Positions 30,276 to 42,807 of a stretch of DNA of 64,000 nucleotides are shown piece after piece. Position 1 is the first letter of the stretch. The number at the start of each line of letters is the position of its first letter. The stretch comes from Isoetes taiwanensis (taxonomy: Eukaryota; Streptophyta; Lycopodiopsida; Isoetales; Isoetaceae), in assembly GCA_021234155.1 (NCBI GenBank), contig JAJEKV010000002.1, positions 41,963,203-42,027,202 of the forward strand. The letters run 5' to 3'. Below the pieces are notes generated by a model. That model made no database searches and was not told the DNA's origin. It saw only the letters and a list, made by a program, of their open reading frames with translations. Both the position numbers and the translations under genes were made by a program.

Positions 30276-33200
30276 TTTCACGGTCAAAATTATCCGGTAT
30301 TTCTTATGGCTTTATTTATTGCTGGCTACTCAAATATATTTGTGCTTCTTGAATGTTGCCATTGGATTTAAGGTAGCCATCTTCTTGCCATAACTTTTAG
30401 GCAACTCTTCCTGCCATAATTTTCATGTTAAATATCCCGATAGTTGTCTATGAGATTAAAAGCATGTCATGTCATTGACGTCATGGTTCCATCATTGTTG
30501 TTATGAAGATGATTTGAGCTGTCTTATTGTAGTTCTATATATGGAATCCAAATCCATTGTTATTTCTCGAGCACTTAATATTAGCATGCAGGATACCAAT
30601 GCAGCAAGCTTGAAACTATGAATTCTGACCATTTAAGCAAATCGAAATAACTTCTTGATAAAGAACACGGTTCTTGCGCAAGAGGTGTGGCTACTCATAA
30701 CATCCACAAGTGAGTCCCTTTCCAAAACTGTCTTTTCAAGTTCATGTCTACAATTATGAATTTTGTCGTCTTCACCACTGCTCCTTATCCATTAGATCAA
30801 TGATTAAATTCTCTATTATATGAATTTCTATTTGGCCTCGAAGCACTTAGTGAAATCGACGGTTGCCTGTGCTTACCATGTTTGCATCTATCCTTCAAGA
30901 GCACATGACATGCTATTCATGGACTTCAGAGCTACCCTTCGTGACCACACCCAAAAAGCTCAATGGCTGGAGACTTGGGAATAGTAAACAGATGCTAGAT
31001 GCTGCTTGATTGCTTCAAAAATGTCGATACTCCATTTTTTCTAGAGTTCAGATTTTTTCTAAGACATGGATTTGGTGTGCTCTCTACATGTCTACAATTA
31101 TGAATTTCATTGACTTTGTCAGTCCCGTAATTATAATTAGCTTCATTATGGACTTTCTAAGCACTCTTTCCCAGAATAAACTCTCTGCCCCTGTTTGTAG
31201 CATGAAAGCTGAGTTCCGAATTTTCTCTCTTACAACACCTTCCTATGTAGCAGCACATTTGGGATCCCGATAATTCTTGGTTGCACAGAGCTCCTTATCC
31301 ATCAGATTAATGATTAAGTTCTCTATTACATGAATTTGTATTCGGCCTTCAAGTGCTTAGAGAAAGCCACAGCAGTGGGCTGTGCTTACCATGTGTAGCC
31401 AGCTAGGTTTGTCCCTAACAGTTATATATAGTTAGTTTCATTGTTGCTCAGCATATTCTACATTTTATACCTATAAATATATGCAACATGTGAGTATGTG
31501 CAGGCTATCTATTATTTAAATTTACGTCACGCTTCTAATTTGCCCGGCAAAGAAGAGCAAAGATGCACGGGCTTAGATTTCTGCAGCTTTTTGTGAATCT
31601 GGAGGATGACCAGGCATACTAAACTATTCAACACTATGCAAATTGATATTGCTCATCCCTAAGCTACTTCAGCAATGTGAAGCGCATTATAGGTTCTATT
31701 CTCTAAGATCCCTTCTATTTTATGTTCGCCAAATTTAATTTCCGATGAACCCAAGGATATGCTAAGTCTAATGATGACTTATTATGGCTATGGAGGTCCT
31801 GCGCACTCTTTGTGAACATAAAGTCTGTGCGCCAGCTCATCTAACACAATGCCTCGGAACTACTCATTCTCCACTGAGCTGGTACTCCTTCCTATCCAAA
31901 CTCAAGTTTCTTAACTTAATAGAAAATGCTGCTGGAAGTATAGAATATACTCAACATGCAAGATCTACTAACTCTTCATCTGCATAGACCTCACTATTGT
32001 TTATTTTAGCTGGTTGACATTTAACGAAGAAAAAAAATAGAAAGTGTATGCTAGAGCAGTTTGAACATTCTCTGGAAGTATTGGATGTATTGAGATACCA
32101 ACTAGGTCTAAGGTTTGCGATATCATCTGCATCTCCATTCAACAGAGCTTTATAATTCATTTCTTTTTTAAAAAACATGGTCTGAAATTTTTAATGCCCT
32201 TATTATGTCCTTGAATGTGGCAGACAAGAAAATATTGTTGACTTCATGAGGTACGAGAATCTAGCAAATATATAAACTTTCTACTTTGTGCATCTCTGTC
32301 CATGTCATCTTTGCTTTTGCTTTGCAACAACACTTTCCATATATTTCTGTCTTTGGGTTTGATTTGAAAACTCAAAGCCTAAAGCTATTTTCCTACCTAC
32401 CTATGACATTGCAACCACACTCAAGACATGTTCCACCATCACTTTGGAATATTTTTGACATGACGTAGAGATTACATGCCACCACGCATCAACACATTGT
32501 AGGTTGACCAACCGCATAAATTGTGAAATTCCTCAATAGAATTTGAGCAATGCAATTTTAGAGGGTTCTATTGCATAGCAAATGTAGTCTCCTCCTTGGT
32601 GATTCTCACATTTATCCCTTTCATCGTTTGAAATTAAACAATAGATATCCACTATTGTCATTGTCTCCTAATTCGAACACTTTTTGTTATTGTCAACTTC
32701 CACAGATTATCTAACTATTGTCATCTCTACCGCATATTCTTACAATTGGAGACCTAATGTGCAGCGAAGCTCTCTACAATGAATTCAACCACATGCATGT
32801 TTTATATTAACCATAGTTATTGTTGTCTTATTCACTATGATGTGTTCTGTTTAAAATATAATGCTTTGGACACTCATACTAAATAAGAAATCAAATCTTG
32901 ATGCATATATGTTCATCTTTGCGAGCCATTCAAAGGTATCATCATGCAGTATTTTCAACATACAACCAACTAAAAACATGTTCTAGGACTATTATGTCAT
33001 TGCTGTGTTATGTATTGTTAGCTACTGCTTCCAACCATCTGCATTTTATATGCCTGGAATTTAGATTCTACTTGATTGGTTATATTGATGTTAATTATGT
33101 TAAAGTGTGTTTCGATACCAAAGTTTACTAATAATGCTAACATATTTCTCTTTCGTAACTTTGCGGATCTTTATGGGCAACTTAGGGAGTTAATATAATA

Positions 33201-34316
33201 TAGCTCAAAGCATTCTCGACCAACATTTGTAACCTCTCCACTTATCCTTGCAGAGTGTTACTTTGAAATAAAATAACTAAAACTATATGGACCCTGATTG
33301 TTTCCACTTTGTAGCAATGGTAGTACAAGCATAGATTTATTTATGCGTAACAATTACTTGAATACGCCCATGGTCATGGTCTTAGCCTTATCTCGGGGCT
33401 TCAAACACATTCTGATAATATTCATTCTTGCGAAGAGCTTTCTACTCAACGTGCTTTGCTATTTTCTTGATTGAAATATAGCTTGCTTTAATCAATCTTC
33501 TATGACATGTGCTAAACATCACATTCTATTTATTCACAACGTGAGAAATTGCCAACTTTCAGTTTGAGATTGGCAAAAAAAAAAAAAATTCTACGTTGAA
33601 TATTGACAAATCTTGAACTACCTACAAACTTACGTCCAATACAAAACTTTAGCGACTCCAATCACAAAACTGTTGAATATTGACAATCCTGAACTACCTA
33701 CAAACTTACTTCCAATACAAAACTTTAGCGACTCCAATCACAAAACTCTGGTTAAAGAAGACATAATAATTTCTCTTCCAATATTCCATTTTTGTCTTGC
33801 CTCCATTTAGATTTTACCAACTTAATCTATATTTAAACAATAGATATGCTTTTCCCATTTAGCAAGGTAATCTACATATGCTACTTCAAGCTTCCCTACA
33901 ATAGCATTCAAACCCATTACAAAGGGTTTTTTTTAAGTCATATACAACCTGTTTAGCTCAATACAATACATCTAACATCAAGATTTTGTCTATATGTATT
34001 TAAGTATGTCTACAACTTCATAGCTGAAATTGCACCCCTCCCTCCCAATAGGTTCAATTCAACTATAACTTCTTAAATTTAAAACAATAAATGTTCAATA
34101 CTTCAGATACATACTCATGTCTCTCTACGAACAACACAATGAAAAACAAACTTTCATATAATGTAATACCTGCATTTATAGCTATCTCTCTCTAGCAACA
34201 AAGCAACCAAACAAACACTTCCACTAGCAACTACACGCTATTCCCTACATAATACATTGTACCTAGACATTAAAAGATGCTTCACATATTTATTCCCCTT
34301 CCAAATCACTACTAAA
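30276..34316. other. Helitron H1 interior without a recognised gene
   Basis: AT-rich. A duplicated segment is seen: CTCCTTATCCATTAGATCAA at about 30,781 and its variant at about 31,291, with a shared CATGTCTACAATTATGAATT at about 30,743 and 31,087. A 70-bp tandem duplication lies at about 33,601-33,750 (CTTAGCGACTCCAATCACAA-type units). It resembles intron or 3' flank sequence of captured genes. Confidence 0.4.
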
Positions 34317-34344
34317 GCCCGGCAACGCCGGGCACCATAACTAG
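34317..34344 (+). other. 3' terminal hairpin and CTAG of Helitron H1
   Basis: The GC-rich stem-loop GCCCGGCAACGCCGGGC is followed by ACCATAA and CTAG. The same stem-loop closes H2 at 42,808-42,836. Confidence 0.9.
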
Positions 34345-34491
34345 TTAACCTTTAATAATTAATTTAGCATAGCTAAATTAATCCCTTTTAGGTCAACCCC
34401 CTAGGTTAAAATACCCCATGGTGGCGTACCTCTACTGGGTGACGTGTCAGTATATTTATACGTATACCGTATAAATACTTGGAACGTCACA

Positions 34492-34502
34492 TTCTCCCCT
34501 CC
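34492..34502 (-). other. Polypurine tract of element 2
   Basis: GGAGGGGAGAA directly precedes the TGTGACG start of the 3' LTR on the minus strand. Ty3/gypsy elements use such a tract to prime plus-strand DNA synthesis. Confidence 0.75.
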
Positions 34503-34978
34503 TTAGAAATAATGCTGTCCTCAGCATTAGGGTTAGTCCAAATATAAGAATTATACATAGAAGAAGGAAAATAATTCCCTATTTCTGAAGGTAATAACAT
34601 TAGAACTTGAATTATCAAATAGTTTAAGCACCAAGGTGCATTTCACATACTTATCATAGAAAGGTTTAAGGACCGTAGTCCGATATCAAACATCACAGTG
34701 ACAAAAAGGTAACACATGTAGACAAAATAAAACTATAGAAGTCGGGTTATCAGCAACCCTCTATACATGGGCAGGTCACGTAGTGCTCACTGGCCTGCAC
34801 ATGTCAATACGTTAGTATATATAGATAATATAAATAGGTTGTGGTTGAAGGGACCACCCCCTATAAGAATAAAAGGAAAAATTTATCTACAAGGGAACCT
34901 ATCATGCCTATGGTTCGCAATTCATTACGGCATAAGGAATGGTCATGTTCCTATTATAGCCGGGATGTACGCGGCCTA

Positions 34979-35713
34979 TCAACTACATGCTTTGCAAGCA
35001 TTGACAATACACCACGTCCTAGAGAACACGAGGGTGATCTCATCATCGGTAACTATTATTAACCACAATCCATCTACCCCTCTACTGCATGATTCTCGGC
35101 GAATCAAGCCTTGAAGATTACCGCCGGGTGCGGGGTTGATAGCATCGTTGATGGTGCGGCCCTGAGATTCCCGCATGAAGTCCGGATAGTGCTTCTCAAG
35201 GTCTATCTTCATCACCCACGTAGCATCCTCAACTGGCAAGTGTTTCCACTTAACCAAGTATTGCAGCATTTGACTCCTTCTGGTCTGCTTATAGGCGCGA
35301 TCAAGAAGAGCTTCAGGCACTATATCTAGATGCTCTTCTGTCATTTCAAGAAGGGTGGGTGTATCCAAGACCTCCTTTGGATCGGGGGTGTGTTGTTTCA
35401 GAAGACTCACGTGAAAGACCTTGTGGATCTTCAAGCGGGGTGGCAAATCCAAGCGATATGCATGTTCACCTATACGTTCTATAATTTTGAACGGCCCAGC
35501 CCATCTGGGTGCCAGCTTCTTGCAGTTACCAATCTTAAGCTTGGCTTGCTTTACTTTAATCTTGAGCCAAACTGATTCACCCACCTGGAAGAGACGTGGG
35601 GTTCTGTGCTTATCCACGACACTCTTCTGACGACTGCGTGCAGCCAATAAGTATGCATGAAATTCTTCAACCAAAGCTTGCATTTCCAAGAGGAGCTGTT
35701 GAGAAACCTCCAC
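34979..35713 (-). CDS. Integrase C-terminal domain and chromodomain of element 2
   Basis: About 244 codons in a frame shifted from the integrase core. The first part holds the GPY/F-type module (LAPRWAGPFKIIERIGEHAY). At about residues 125-185 a chromodomain is clear (YLVKWKHLPVEDATW, with aromatic and Trp positions kept). In chromoviruses this domain reads histone marks and steers integration into heterochromatin. The last about 60 codons have no recognised domain and may run past the original stop. Confidence 0.85.
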   Translation of the reverse strand: MEVSQQLLLEMQALVEEFHAYLLAARSRQKSVVDKHRTPRLFQVGESVWLKIKVKQAKLKIGNCKKLAPRWAGPFKIIERIGEHAYRLDLPPRLKIHKVFHVSLLKQHTPDPKEVLDTPTLLEMTEEHLDIVPEALLDRAYKQTRRSQMLQYLVKWKHLPVEDATWVMKIDLEKHYPDFMRESQGRTINDAINPAPGGNLQGLIRRESCSRGVDGLWLIIVTDDEITLVFSRTWCIVNACKACS

Positions 35714-36430
35714 CTTAGAAAGGGATTATGCCATGTGTCCGGAGTAAGGCATTGATAACCATAATTAATCATGAAGGGAGACATTCTAGAAGACTCCTGT
35801 TTCGTACTGTTGTAGGCAAATTCGACCAAATAAATATAGTCAGCCCATTGTGATTGCTTACTCCATACATAACTTCGTAGCATATCCTCTATAATGCGAT
35901 TGGTACGCTCTGTCTGACCATCCGTCTGGGGATGATATGCCGTACTCATAGCAAGCTTGGTTTGAATGGTGGCAAAGAAATCTTTCCAGAATGCACTTAC
36001 GAATTTGGGATCCCTGCCGGATACAATAACCCGGGGCATTCCATGCAATCTGAAGATCTCCTTTGTAAACAGCAAAGCGGTATCGAAGGCTGTATCCGTG
36101 GTACGACATGGCAAGAAATGAGCCATTTTGGACAATTTGTTGACCACTACCATCAATGCATCATATCCACGGAGAGTACGTGGAAGGCCCACAATGAAAT
36201 CCATGGTTATCACTTCCCACTTAGCGTTGGGCACATCCAGAGGTTGCAACTCTCCTGGAATCCTTAATTGCTCAGCTTTGGTTTGTTGACACACCTGACA
36301 CTGCTTAATATACTTGGCAATGTCCTTCTTTATAGACGGCCAAAAATAACTGGAGCGGATCTTAAAATAGGTCTTCATAAAACCTGCATGTCCAGCTATA
36401 GGGCTGTTGTGCGTATCATGGAGAATAAGT
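35714..36430 (-). pseudogene. Integrase zinc finger and catalytic core of element 2, with a missing catalytic Asp
   Basis: Frame open from about 36,430 to 35,551. H-H part: LILHDTHNSPIAGHAGF; C-C part: CQVCQQTKAE. The core begins WEVITMDFIVGLP (first Asp). The second Asp position reads VSGRDPKF instead of the usual VSDRDPKF, so a catalytic residue is lost. The Glu region YHPQTDGQTERTN is intact. A frameshift near 35,720 separates it from the C-terminal domain. This copy could not integrate by itself. Confidence 0.85.
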
Positions 36431-36439
36431 TTACGTACT

Positions 36440-36735
36440 CCTGTAGTTTACAAGAAGTATTCCATTGCCAAAATGAGTTCAGTTTCGTTGCTTTCTCCAG
36501 CCTCTTTACCTTTACCCTCTGTTAGTAGCTTTTGCTCTTAAGTTCACAACACACACTATTAATACTCAACAATCTTCTGTTGTTGTAGCTGTACCATAGT
36601 CCAATTCTTTATTCTTTTTAGTTGCTCGCTTGCCTATTTATTCCTGGGACAGAAATCGCCCGAAAGCATCAGTTGTATATGAAAGTGGATGTATTCTTCA
36701 AACTGTACATATTTCCACAATGGAATTTCATGTCT
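36440..36735. mobile_element. Small (about 290 bp) MITE-like insertion in element 2 pol
   Basis: Between the RNase H-integrase linker (KLWLTRET) and VRKLILHDT there are about 290 bp of non-coding sequence that element 1 lacks at the same place (its KATCYTIRTSC and VRKLILHDT are nearly adjacent). Tips are weakly inverted (ATTCCATTGCCAAAAT and ATTCCATTGTGGAAAT). Boundaries are approximate. Confidence 0.55.
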
Positions 36736-36957
36736 CTCTAGTTAGCCACAACTTATCTTTGTAATATAACAAATTGCCCTCTTTCTTATACGAACGGAAA
36801 GCTTCACGTTCTTTATCTGTACGTGCCTCCTTAGCCAAACTATCCCACACCTCACGGAACTCTGGATCCGTGGCCAAGGTCTGCTCTATCTGTTTTCCGA
36901 ACTCACTGGTGAGGGTGGAAATCGCGTTACAATGGGTTCGGGTGACCAAGGGATGGC
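36736..36957 (-). pseudogene. RNase H-integrase linker of element 2, distal exon-like piece
   Basis: Minus-strand SRHPLVTRTHCNAISTLTSE continues the frame broken at 45,633 (VVADALS). The join across the hAT insertion restores the family motif ADALSRHP. It ends where the small insertion begins. Confidence 0.85.
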
Positions 36958-36965
36958 GTGACAAC
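36958..36965. repeat. Target site duplication of the hAT element, left
   Basis: GTGACAAC, identical to the right copy at 45,625-45,632. Confidence 0.9.
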
Positions 36966-37904
36966 CAGGGTTGCCCTTAAGGGCAAATTTGAATAGGTAT
37001 AATTTAGAATAGTTGGCGAACTATCAACTCTTTTAATTTGGGTTTTTTCGGTATTGCCAAAAACATTTTTGGTATTTTCTTAAGGCCGATTCTCTAAGGT
37101 TTAATGGGTTTTGTCTGCCGGAAAAAAAAACCGATAACCCAAAAATCGAATGAAAAATAAAATAAAATAATATGGCGAATAGAAATTCCTAAATGGGTTG
37201 TGCGAGATTTGGGCTTGAAGAACCCATGTCGGCATGCCTGCCACGGGAAGGAAGGAAGGAAGGAAGGAAAAGCTTGAAGATTTCAGAATTGATTTATCAG
37301 AGAGTTTGTATTTACAACCCCAATCCCTGCTTTCGCATGTAAATTTGATTTTCCCAAAGGATCTATTGTCACAGTTATTGCATTTTTTTTTGCAGTTTTC
37401 GTTGACGCGCCTTCTCAGGTTTGCATGGACAGCCTCTGGTATTTTCATCAGGTAAATGCAGGTTCGATATGTATATTTTTCTATTTCTATTGTTAGAGTC
37501 TGATGTTGCCTCAGATAGATTCGTGTTAGTCCATCATATGGCTTATTCACAGTTGCCGATTTGTACGATTTCTTTGTATGGCTTCTGTCATGCTGCCCGA
37601 ATGACGTGCTTGGTGCAATATTTCTTCAACGCAGTTGGGGTAAGCCCTTATGATATAGATATCGTTTATGTCCAGGACTTTTGTTGTATATCTGAATGGT
37701 GCTAAGATCTTCCATAGGTTACACGTACTTTCTTGCATGTGTTTATTAGAATTGTGAATTGGAAGCTTTGGAAGCTCTATTCTGTTAGGTTTAGCATGAT
37801 CTTTTGTTTTTAGAGCAAGGTTGCACTGGAATTATGGATTGTTCTTCTATTATTTAGCATAAATGGGGAATTGTGTCAGTGCTTTTAACTTTGCCCTGAT
37901 CCCA

Positions 37905-38570
37905 TGTTACATCCCCCATGTTACCGATGGTCATGGACCAGCCGAGTTCATGCGATGGAGGAAATACTATGTACTGAACATGGCCAATTCAATGGGTAAA
38001 GATAATGGAGCATAGGAAATATTTGGAGTTCTTAACTTGCAAGCAAGTGGTTCATAGTCCTTACTTCAAAATCATTTGTGTTGCATAGGTGTAGATCCAT
38101 GGCTGTTACTATAAGCAGCACGACATCTCTTTAATGCAGAAGAACATCTATTTAGCAACTAACCACTAGATAGTTAATCCATTTAGGTTGTACTGAAAGC
38201 CATTGACATATGTTGATCTGTTATAGTTGGAAACGACCAGAGGGTTGCTGGTCCCATGTTGTTGATGGTCATGGACCAGCTAAGTTCATTTGATGGGGGA
38301 AATATCAGGTACAGCTCATGGCCAATTCAATCGGTAAAGATAATAGAGTATAGAAAATATTTGTAATTCTTTAACTTACAAGCAAGTGGCTCATTATCAT
38401 TTGTGTTGCATTGTAGATCTATAGATCTATTTCTGTTACTACAGCTGGCAAGCCGTTTCTTTGATGCAGAAGAACATCTGCTAAGCAACTAACCACTAAA
38501 TAGGTAACTCAATTAGATTGCACTGAAATTCATTGACATATACTGATCTATTATAGATAATTGAAAATGA
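37905..38570 (+). repeat. Tandem duplication, about 330-bp unit, inside Helitron H2
   Basis: Two diverged copies share GATGGTCATGGACCAGC, ATGGCCAATTCAAT, GTAAAGATAAT, AATCATTTGTGTTGCAT or a close variant, GCAGAAGAACATCT and GCAACTAACCACTA in the same order (37,925 onwards and 38,260 onwards). Confidence 0.85.
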
Positions 38571-41500
38571 TCCGATAAATGTAGGAACTAGATAGATGCA
38601 ATTCGACAAGATTGTCAACAGATAAAGCAGCACTGAGGAGAGACATATTGAAGGTGTTCAATTTGTGGTGCTATAGGGTTGTTTCTAGATCTGATTATTA
38701 ATGCCTTGATCTAATTTGCTGCATCCATCAGCATCAACTCTATGCATTCCTCTATTATCCATTATGATTGTTGGGGCTCCACTACAGATGCATATATGGG
38801 CTCTTTCTGAAACACATAGAGATATTTTCAAGTTTTAACAAGATGACAAGGTGTGATGGCAAAATGCTTGGTTTGTTTGGTGAAGGTAAGTTTATCATCT
38901 GAATATAGATCTACACTATTTTGAATCTTTTACAATTTACTCCCAAAATTCCAATCTGGATAGCATAATTTTTGCAATATGAGTCTTGATACTAGCACGT
39001 ACCGTACGAGTTCTCAGAATGGATCTTGATGCAAATCCACGTAGTAAGTTTTCTGTTCTTTCTCCGTGATCTATTCGATAGTAGTAGGCGATGCCAGCTC
39101 GCATGCATGACGTGGACCTCAGATAACCTGTATTCTTGGCTGAATATTGTGTGGGTCTAGCAGGCATGCAATTCCAGCCACTCTAACCGACTGTTTTGCA
39201 CAGCTCGAGGGTCCGTGGCAACTTCCTGTAGTATCCATGTTGTATCGAAGCTGTAGTTGGATCGAAATCTATAGTTGGAGCCAATGAGACCACTGATTCA
39301 AATTTGCAAGTTTCCAGGTACTTGATTAATTTTTTGCTTTTCAGATAGTTAATTGTGTGCCACATAGATCATCTTATTGATGAACCTGCAGCACTTTTAG
39401 ATAACACAGATGACTGGATTATGCACACGAAAACGACTCAGATTCAAGAGTTTTGCTTTGCAATTGACTTCTGCCAAGGTAAAGGTGGTGATATACAAAT
39501 CTATAGCTTTCTTCGTGTTCTCTGGGATTCCGTGCGGCAAGTTCTACAAATGGGGCTCTTGCAATCCGCATCCCTATAACTTTCAAGTCCAGTTAGACAT
39601 TTTGTTATATTATCCACATGATTTACGTGCCAGAATTTTGAGCTACAGAGCCATCCATCGGTTGTTTGTACATGAGCAAGAGTGTTTTGTGTATTCAAAA
39701 TGATTGAAGATATTGGAAATATGGCTTTCTGCTCCAACCAGTTTTTGAATTATAGAAGTCGTTTCTGCATTTAGCAACTTGAGAATCATGTGCTTATAAT
39801 CAATTCAATGGAATGCTTAACTGGAACTTCGATGTAGGAACTTTTGTATTTTCTACCCATTAGTGGACACGTTTCAGTTTATAAACTTGCCTCATCCTAA
39901 GGTATGGCTTTTTTATACATTCTTGCCTTTTTTTTTTATTGCTACTGTCTTGCAACTGCATAACAGATGTTGATTCCACATGTAGAATAATGTAATGGTT
40001 GTTGGGGACATGTGTATGCATTATGTCTTTCATACCATATAATTCTGGCCTGAGATAATATAAACAAGGTTGAAATTTAGTTCTAATTCCTGCAGGCCCT
40101 TGGGGATGGGTCTAAAGTATCTCTTCATACTTTGATACTTCTGTTAAAGGATTTTGGCCAATCCGATGTTCTCATATACAGTTATACGATATGTTTAAAA
40201 TTCGGAAGTCTTCGGAAGTCTTCCGAATGCTAAACATTCGGAAGTCTTCGTGCATTTGGAGCTCATCCTGTTAAACATATATGTCGCAGTAAGTTATGCC
40301 AATTAGGAGGTAATTATTGAATGAATGCTAGCAGTTACCTTATCATTTATGGTGATAGAATTTGTACTAATGGATAGAAATTTGTGGATTTCAAGGTTAG
40401 TTGCATTGTATAGAAGTAAGCAAGCATCTTCATCCACCTATATGGGAAAATAGCCTTCTCTTTACAAAATCACAGTATTGGTTCCATATTATTTGTGCTA
40501 ACGAATAAATGATTATTTGTGCAGGCTTTGTTGTTTCATGGATACAAGCAAAGTAGAGCATTCATCCACCAGTAGTTTTTTTTGACAAGTTTAGAAGAGG
40601 TACTTTTTGTACTTTTCTGGCAGCCTCTTCAGAAGTGGGTCAGAAACCCACCCACTTTGTTTGTCTATCACATGGACTCACAATGACTATACTTATTTTG
40701 ACTTGGCAGATCTGGGTAGTGTCAGCTTCCTGCGTTAAAGATCGGACCACAAATGACATAGTAATCATTTATTATGTCTGTAATTTGGTTACATGTGTAA
40801 CTTGGTCCAGTCCAAAATACTAATCTAACGGGGCTGTGCATCCAAAGCATTACTCCAGATTATCTCAACCCTGATGGGTTGTGATTGTACAATTGATATT
40901 GCAGATTCGGTGTTATGACTCTGATGCCAGTTCAAAATGACGGCAGAGGATATTAGATGGTACTTTTTGCAAGCATTCATCTTAGCCTATCACACTATAA
41001 AAACCAAGAGGGATATTATGCAACATAACTTCAGTAGCATTTTACTTAAGGGGAGCACGAGCAATAGATTTTTGTTTTTGAACAGTAAGAAAAATCTATA
41101 GGATACAGGAGGCATCTCATTTCTATCCTGAACAGACAATGCAAAGGTCAATGCATATTCTTTCTTATTGCTGTAGATGGCTAGCTATAATTTTATTGTG
41201 CTCTTATAATTGTAGTTTAATACCCTGGGACGTTTTTTGGATACTTCCAGCATCCAACTTAATTCCACTTGCTAAAAGTGTTACCACGTTGTCCTTAAAG
41301 ATGTGAAATTTGCCAAGATCCTAGAGCTTTAACATTTAGAGAAACAACTGATGAAAGAACCAAAATTATGTGTGTGTTTATCCTTATATGGACAACATTA
41401 TGTTAGAGGTCAGCTTACTCTAGAAATAAGGATATTGCTTGAATCAACCGCATATACTATGTGGCAATGAACGTTTTTAACTTTGGACTAAGACTCCAAT

Positions 41501-42807
41501 TAATCGAGATTTGTGCTTACATGCGCATCAATTTCAAGAGGCTTTGACAAGTTAAGTTATCCTTTCTTTGGGAAATAGTAATATCCTTTCGATCATGATA
41601 CTTTTTGTGAGTAAAACTCGATTTTAATTTTAAGAAGCTAGGTTGGATCATTGTACATGGAAAGTAAAGTGTGCATGTGGTAGTAAGCAGTTCGCTTAAC
41701 CAATTGCATCTAAATTGATGCTCTTAGATGATGTCATCGCCTATTGACGTCGCATACAATTGCGTCTAACTGGACGGTGTCAAATTATGTCGTTGTCTAC
41801 TACTTTTGAGGTTGCACAGACCTTGAATAAAGATAAATGGCTCATGTATGTAGTAATTTGAATTTAGACACACTTCAAATAATGGATGATTTGATTATTT
41901 TGCTAACTTTTTCTTTCCAAGGTACATTGAAAGAAATATTCAAAATGATAACTATATTGTGTAATAAATGTGAAAACCAAACTTTGTCACAATGCAACTA
42001 CACAAAATTGAGTTATTTTTAGTATGTTAAAAGAGATGTCATTCACTAGCCTTGGATGACAATGCATTTCCACGTGATAGGTTATTTCTATACGAACAAC
42101 AATTTAGCTAAATCAACATAGCAACTTCCATGACATCTATACATCTAGATTTCTATAATGGATCTTTATTGGCAACACATTATTTCTCTTAAGGGACGCA
42201 TGCATTTTTAATTCTTACTACCATTTCTAGAGTTTCACATATTGTACTTATGTTAGGCAACGCTACATGGCTTACACATATGGCAATGCTATAATTTGTT
42301 TTTAAAAGGCAAGACAAAATCCGTCTATCTCTACACTTTAAGATTAAATACAACACTTACATCTAAATCATACGTTCATGTAGGTACAATGTCTTGCAAA
42401 AAACAAATAAACAAGGAAATAGGTAGATCCCACAAACATTGTAAAAGCTCAACATGGGGTACTTTGCATAAACATGGCTTTCTTTTGGATGCTTTGGCGT
42501 TGTGTGATTTATGTTTTGTCATTACATCTGAGGTTATTTCATGCATCCATTATTACCATATCTGTTGCAGATCAAGGAAAGCATCGATGAGGCAATAGAT
42601 TATATGATAAACCTTGTGTTTCTTTTTCATTTTTTGAGGCATTCACCATGAAAATATCAAAGTATAGGTTAGATCACTCCATTCTAAGGTTCAAAAATGC
42701 TATTTTGATTTGGTTATTTCCAATTTGTTAGTGCAAAAAGCGATGCCTTTCTTCAATCTGACTAGCAACATCTGTCCTGCCTCGAATTAACATAAATTTG
42801 TACTTAT
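38571..42807. other. Helitron H2 interior, mostly without recognised genes
   Basis: AT-rich sequence. At 39,355-39,600 a plus-strand exon-like stretch contains the residues IPCGKFYKWGSC in one frame, faintly like the start of a CCCH zinc finger, but the remaining ligands are not placed. From 40,260 to 42,800 I see only intron-like or intergenic DNA. Confidence 0.35.
40201..40250. repeat. Hairpin with 10-bp perfect stem in Helitron H2
   Basis: CTTCCGAATG, five bases, CATTCGGAAG (40,220-40,244), preceded by two direct copies of TTCGGAAGTC. No protein context. Confidence 0.75.

Larger units (their letters stand above)
29187..34344 (+). mobile_element. Non-autonomous Helitron H1
   Basis: The 3' end has a 7-bp stem GCCCGGC-AAC-GCCGGGC (34,317-34,333), seven bases, then CTAG (34,341-34,344) followed by T. 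The 5' end is the TC at 29,187 preceded by A. That end was placed by aligning ungapped with the 5' end of Helitron H2 (both continue ...TTTAAATT/TTTTAATT, GG, TTTTTCC-type). Insertion is between A and T without duplication, as Helitrons do. No Rep/helicase is present. The interior (29,540-30,275) has exon-like pieces with GT-type junctions, for example around 29,600 and 30,168-30,272, which I cannot assign to a gene. Confidence 0.85.
27803..34491 (-). mobile_element. 3' LTR of element 2, interrupted by a Helitron
   Basis: On the minus strand the LTR begins TGTGACGTTCC at 34,491, right after the polypurine tract, and ends GGAGCGTCACA at 27,803. The inverted tips TGTGACG/CGTCACA are intact. Removing 29,187-34,344 gives an LTR of 1,531 bp, close to the 1.67 kb of element 1. 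Internal blocks match the element 1 LTR. Confidence 0.85.

Noticed and set aside
37234-37455. Plus-strand ORF over the GGAA microsatellite
   Set aside because: Composition driven by the microsatellite; no domain.
39580-39620. CCCH zinc finger in Helitron H2 (IPCGKFYKWGSC)
   Set aside because: Only two of four ligands are placed; too little to call.
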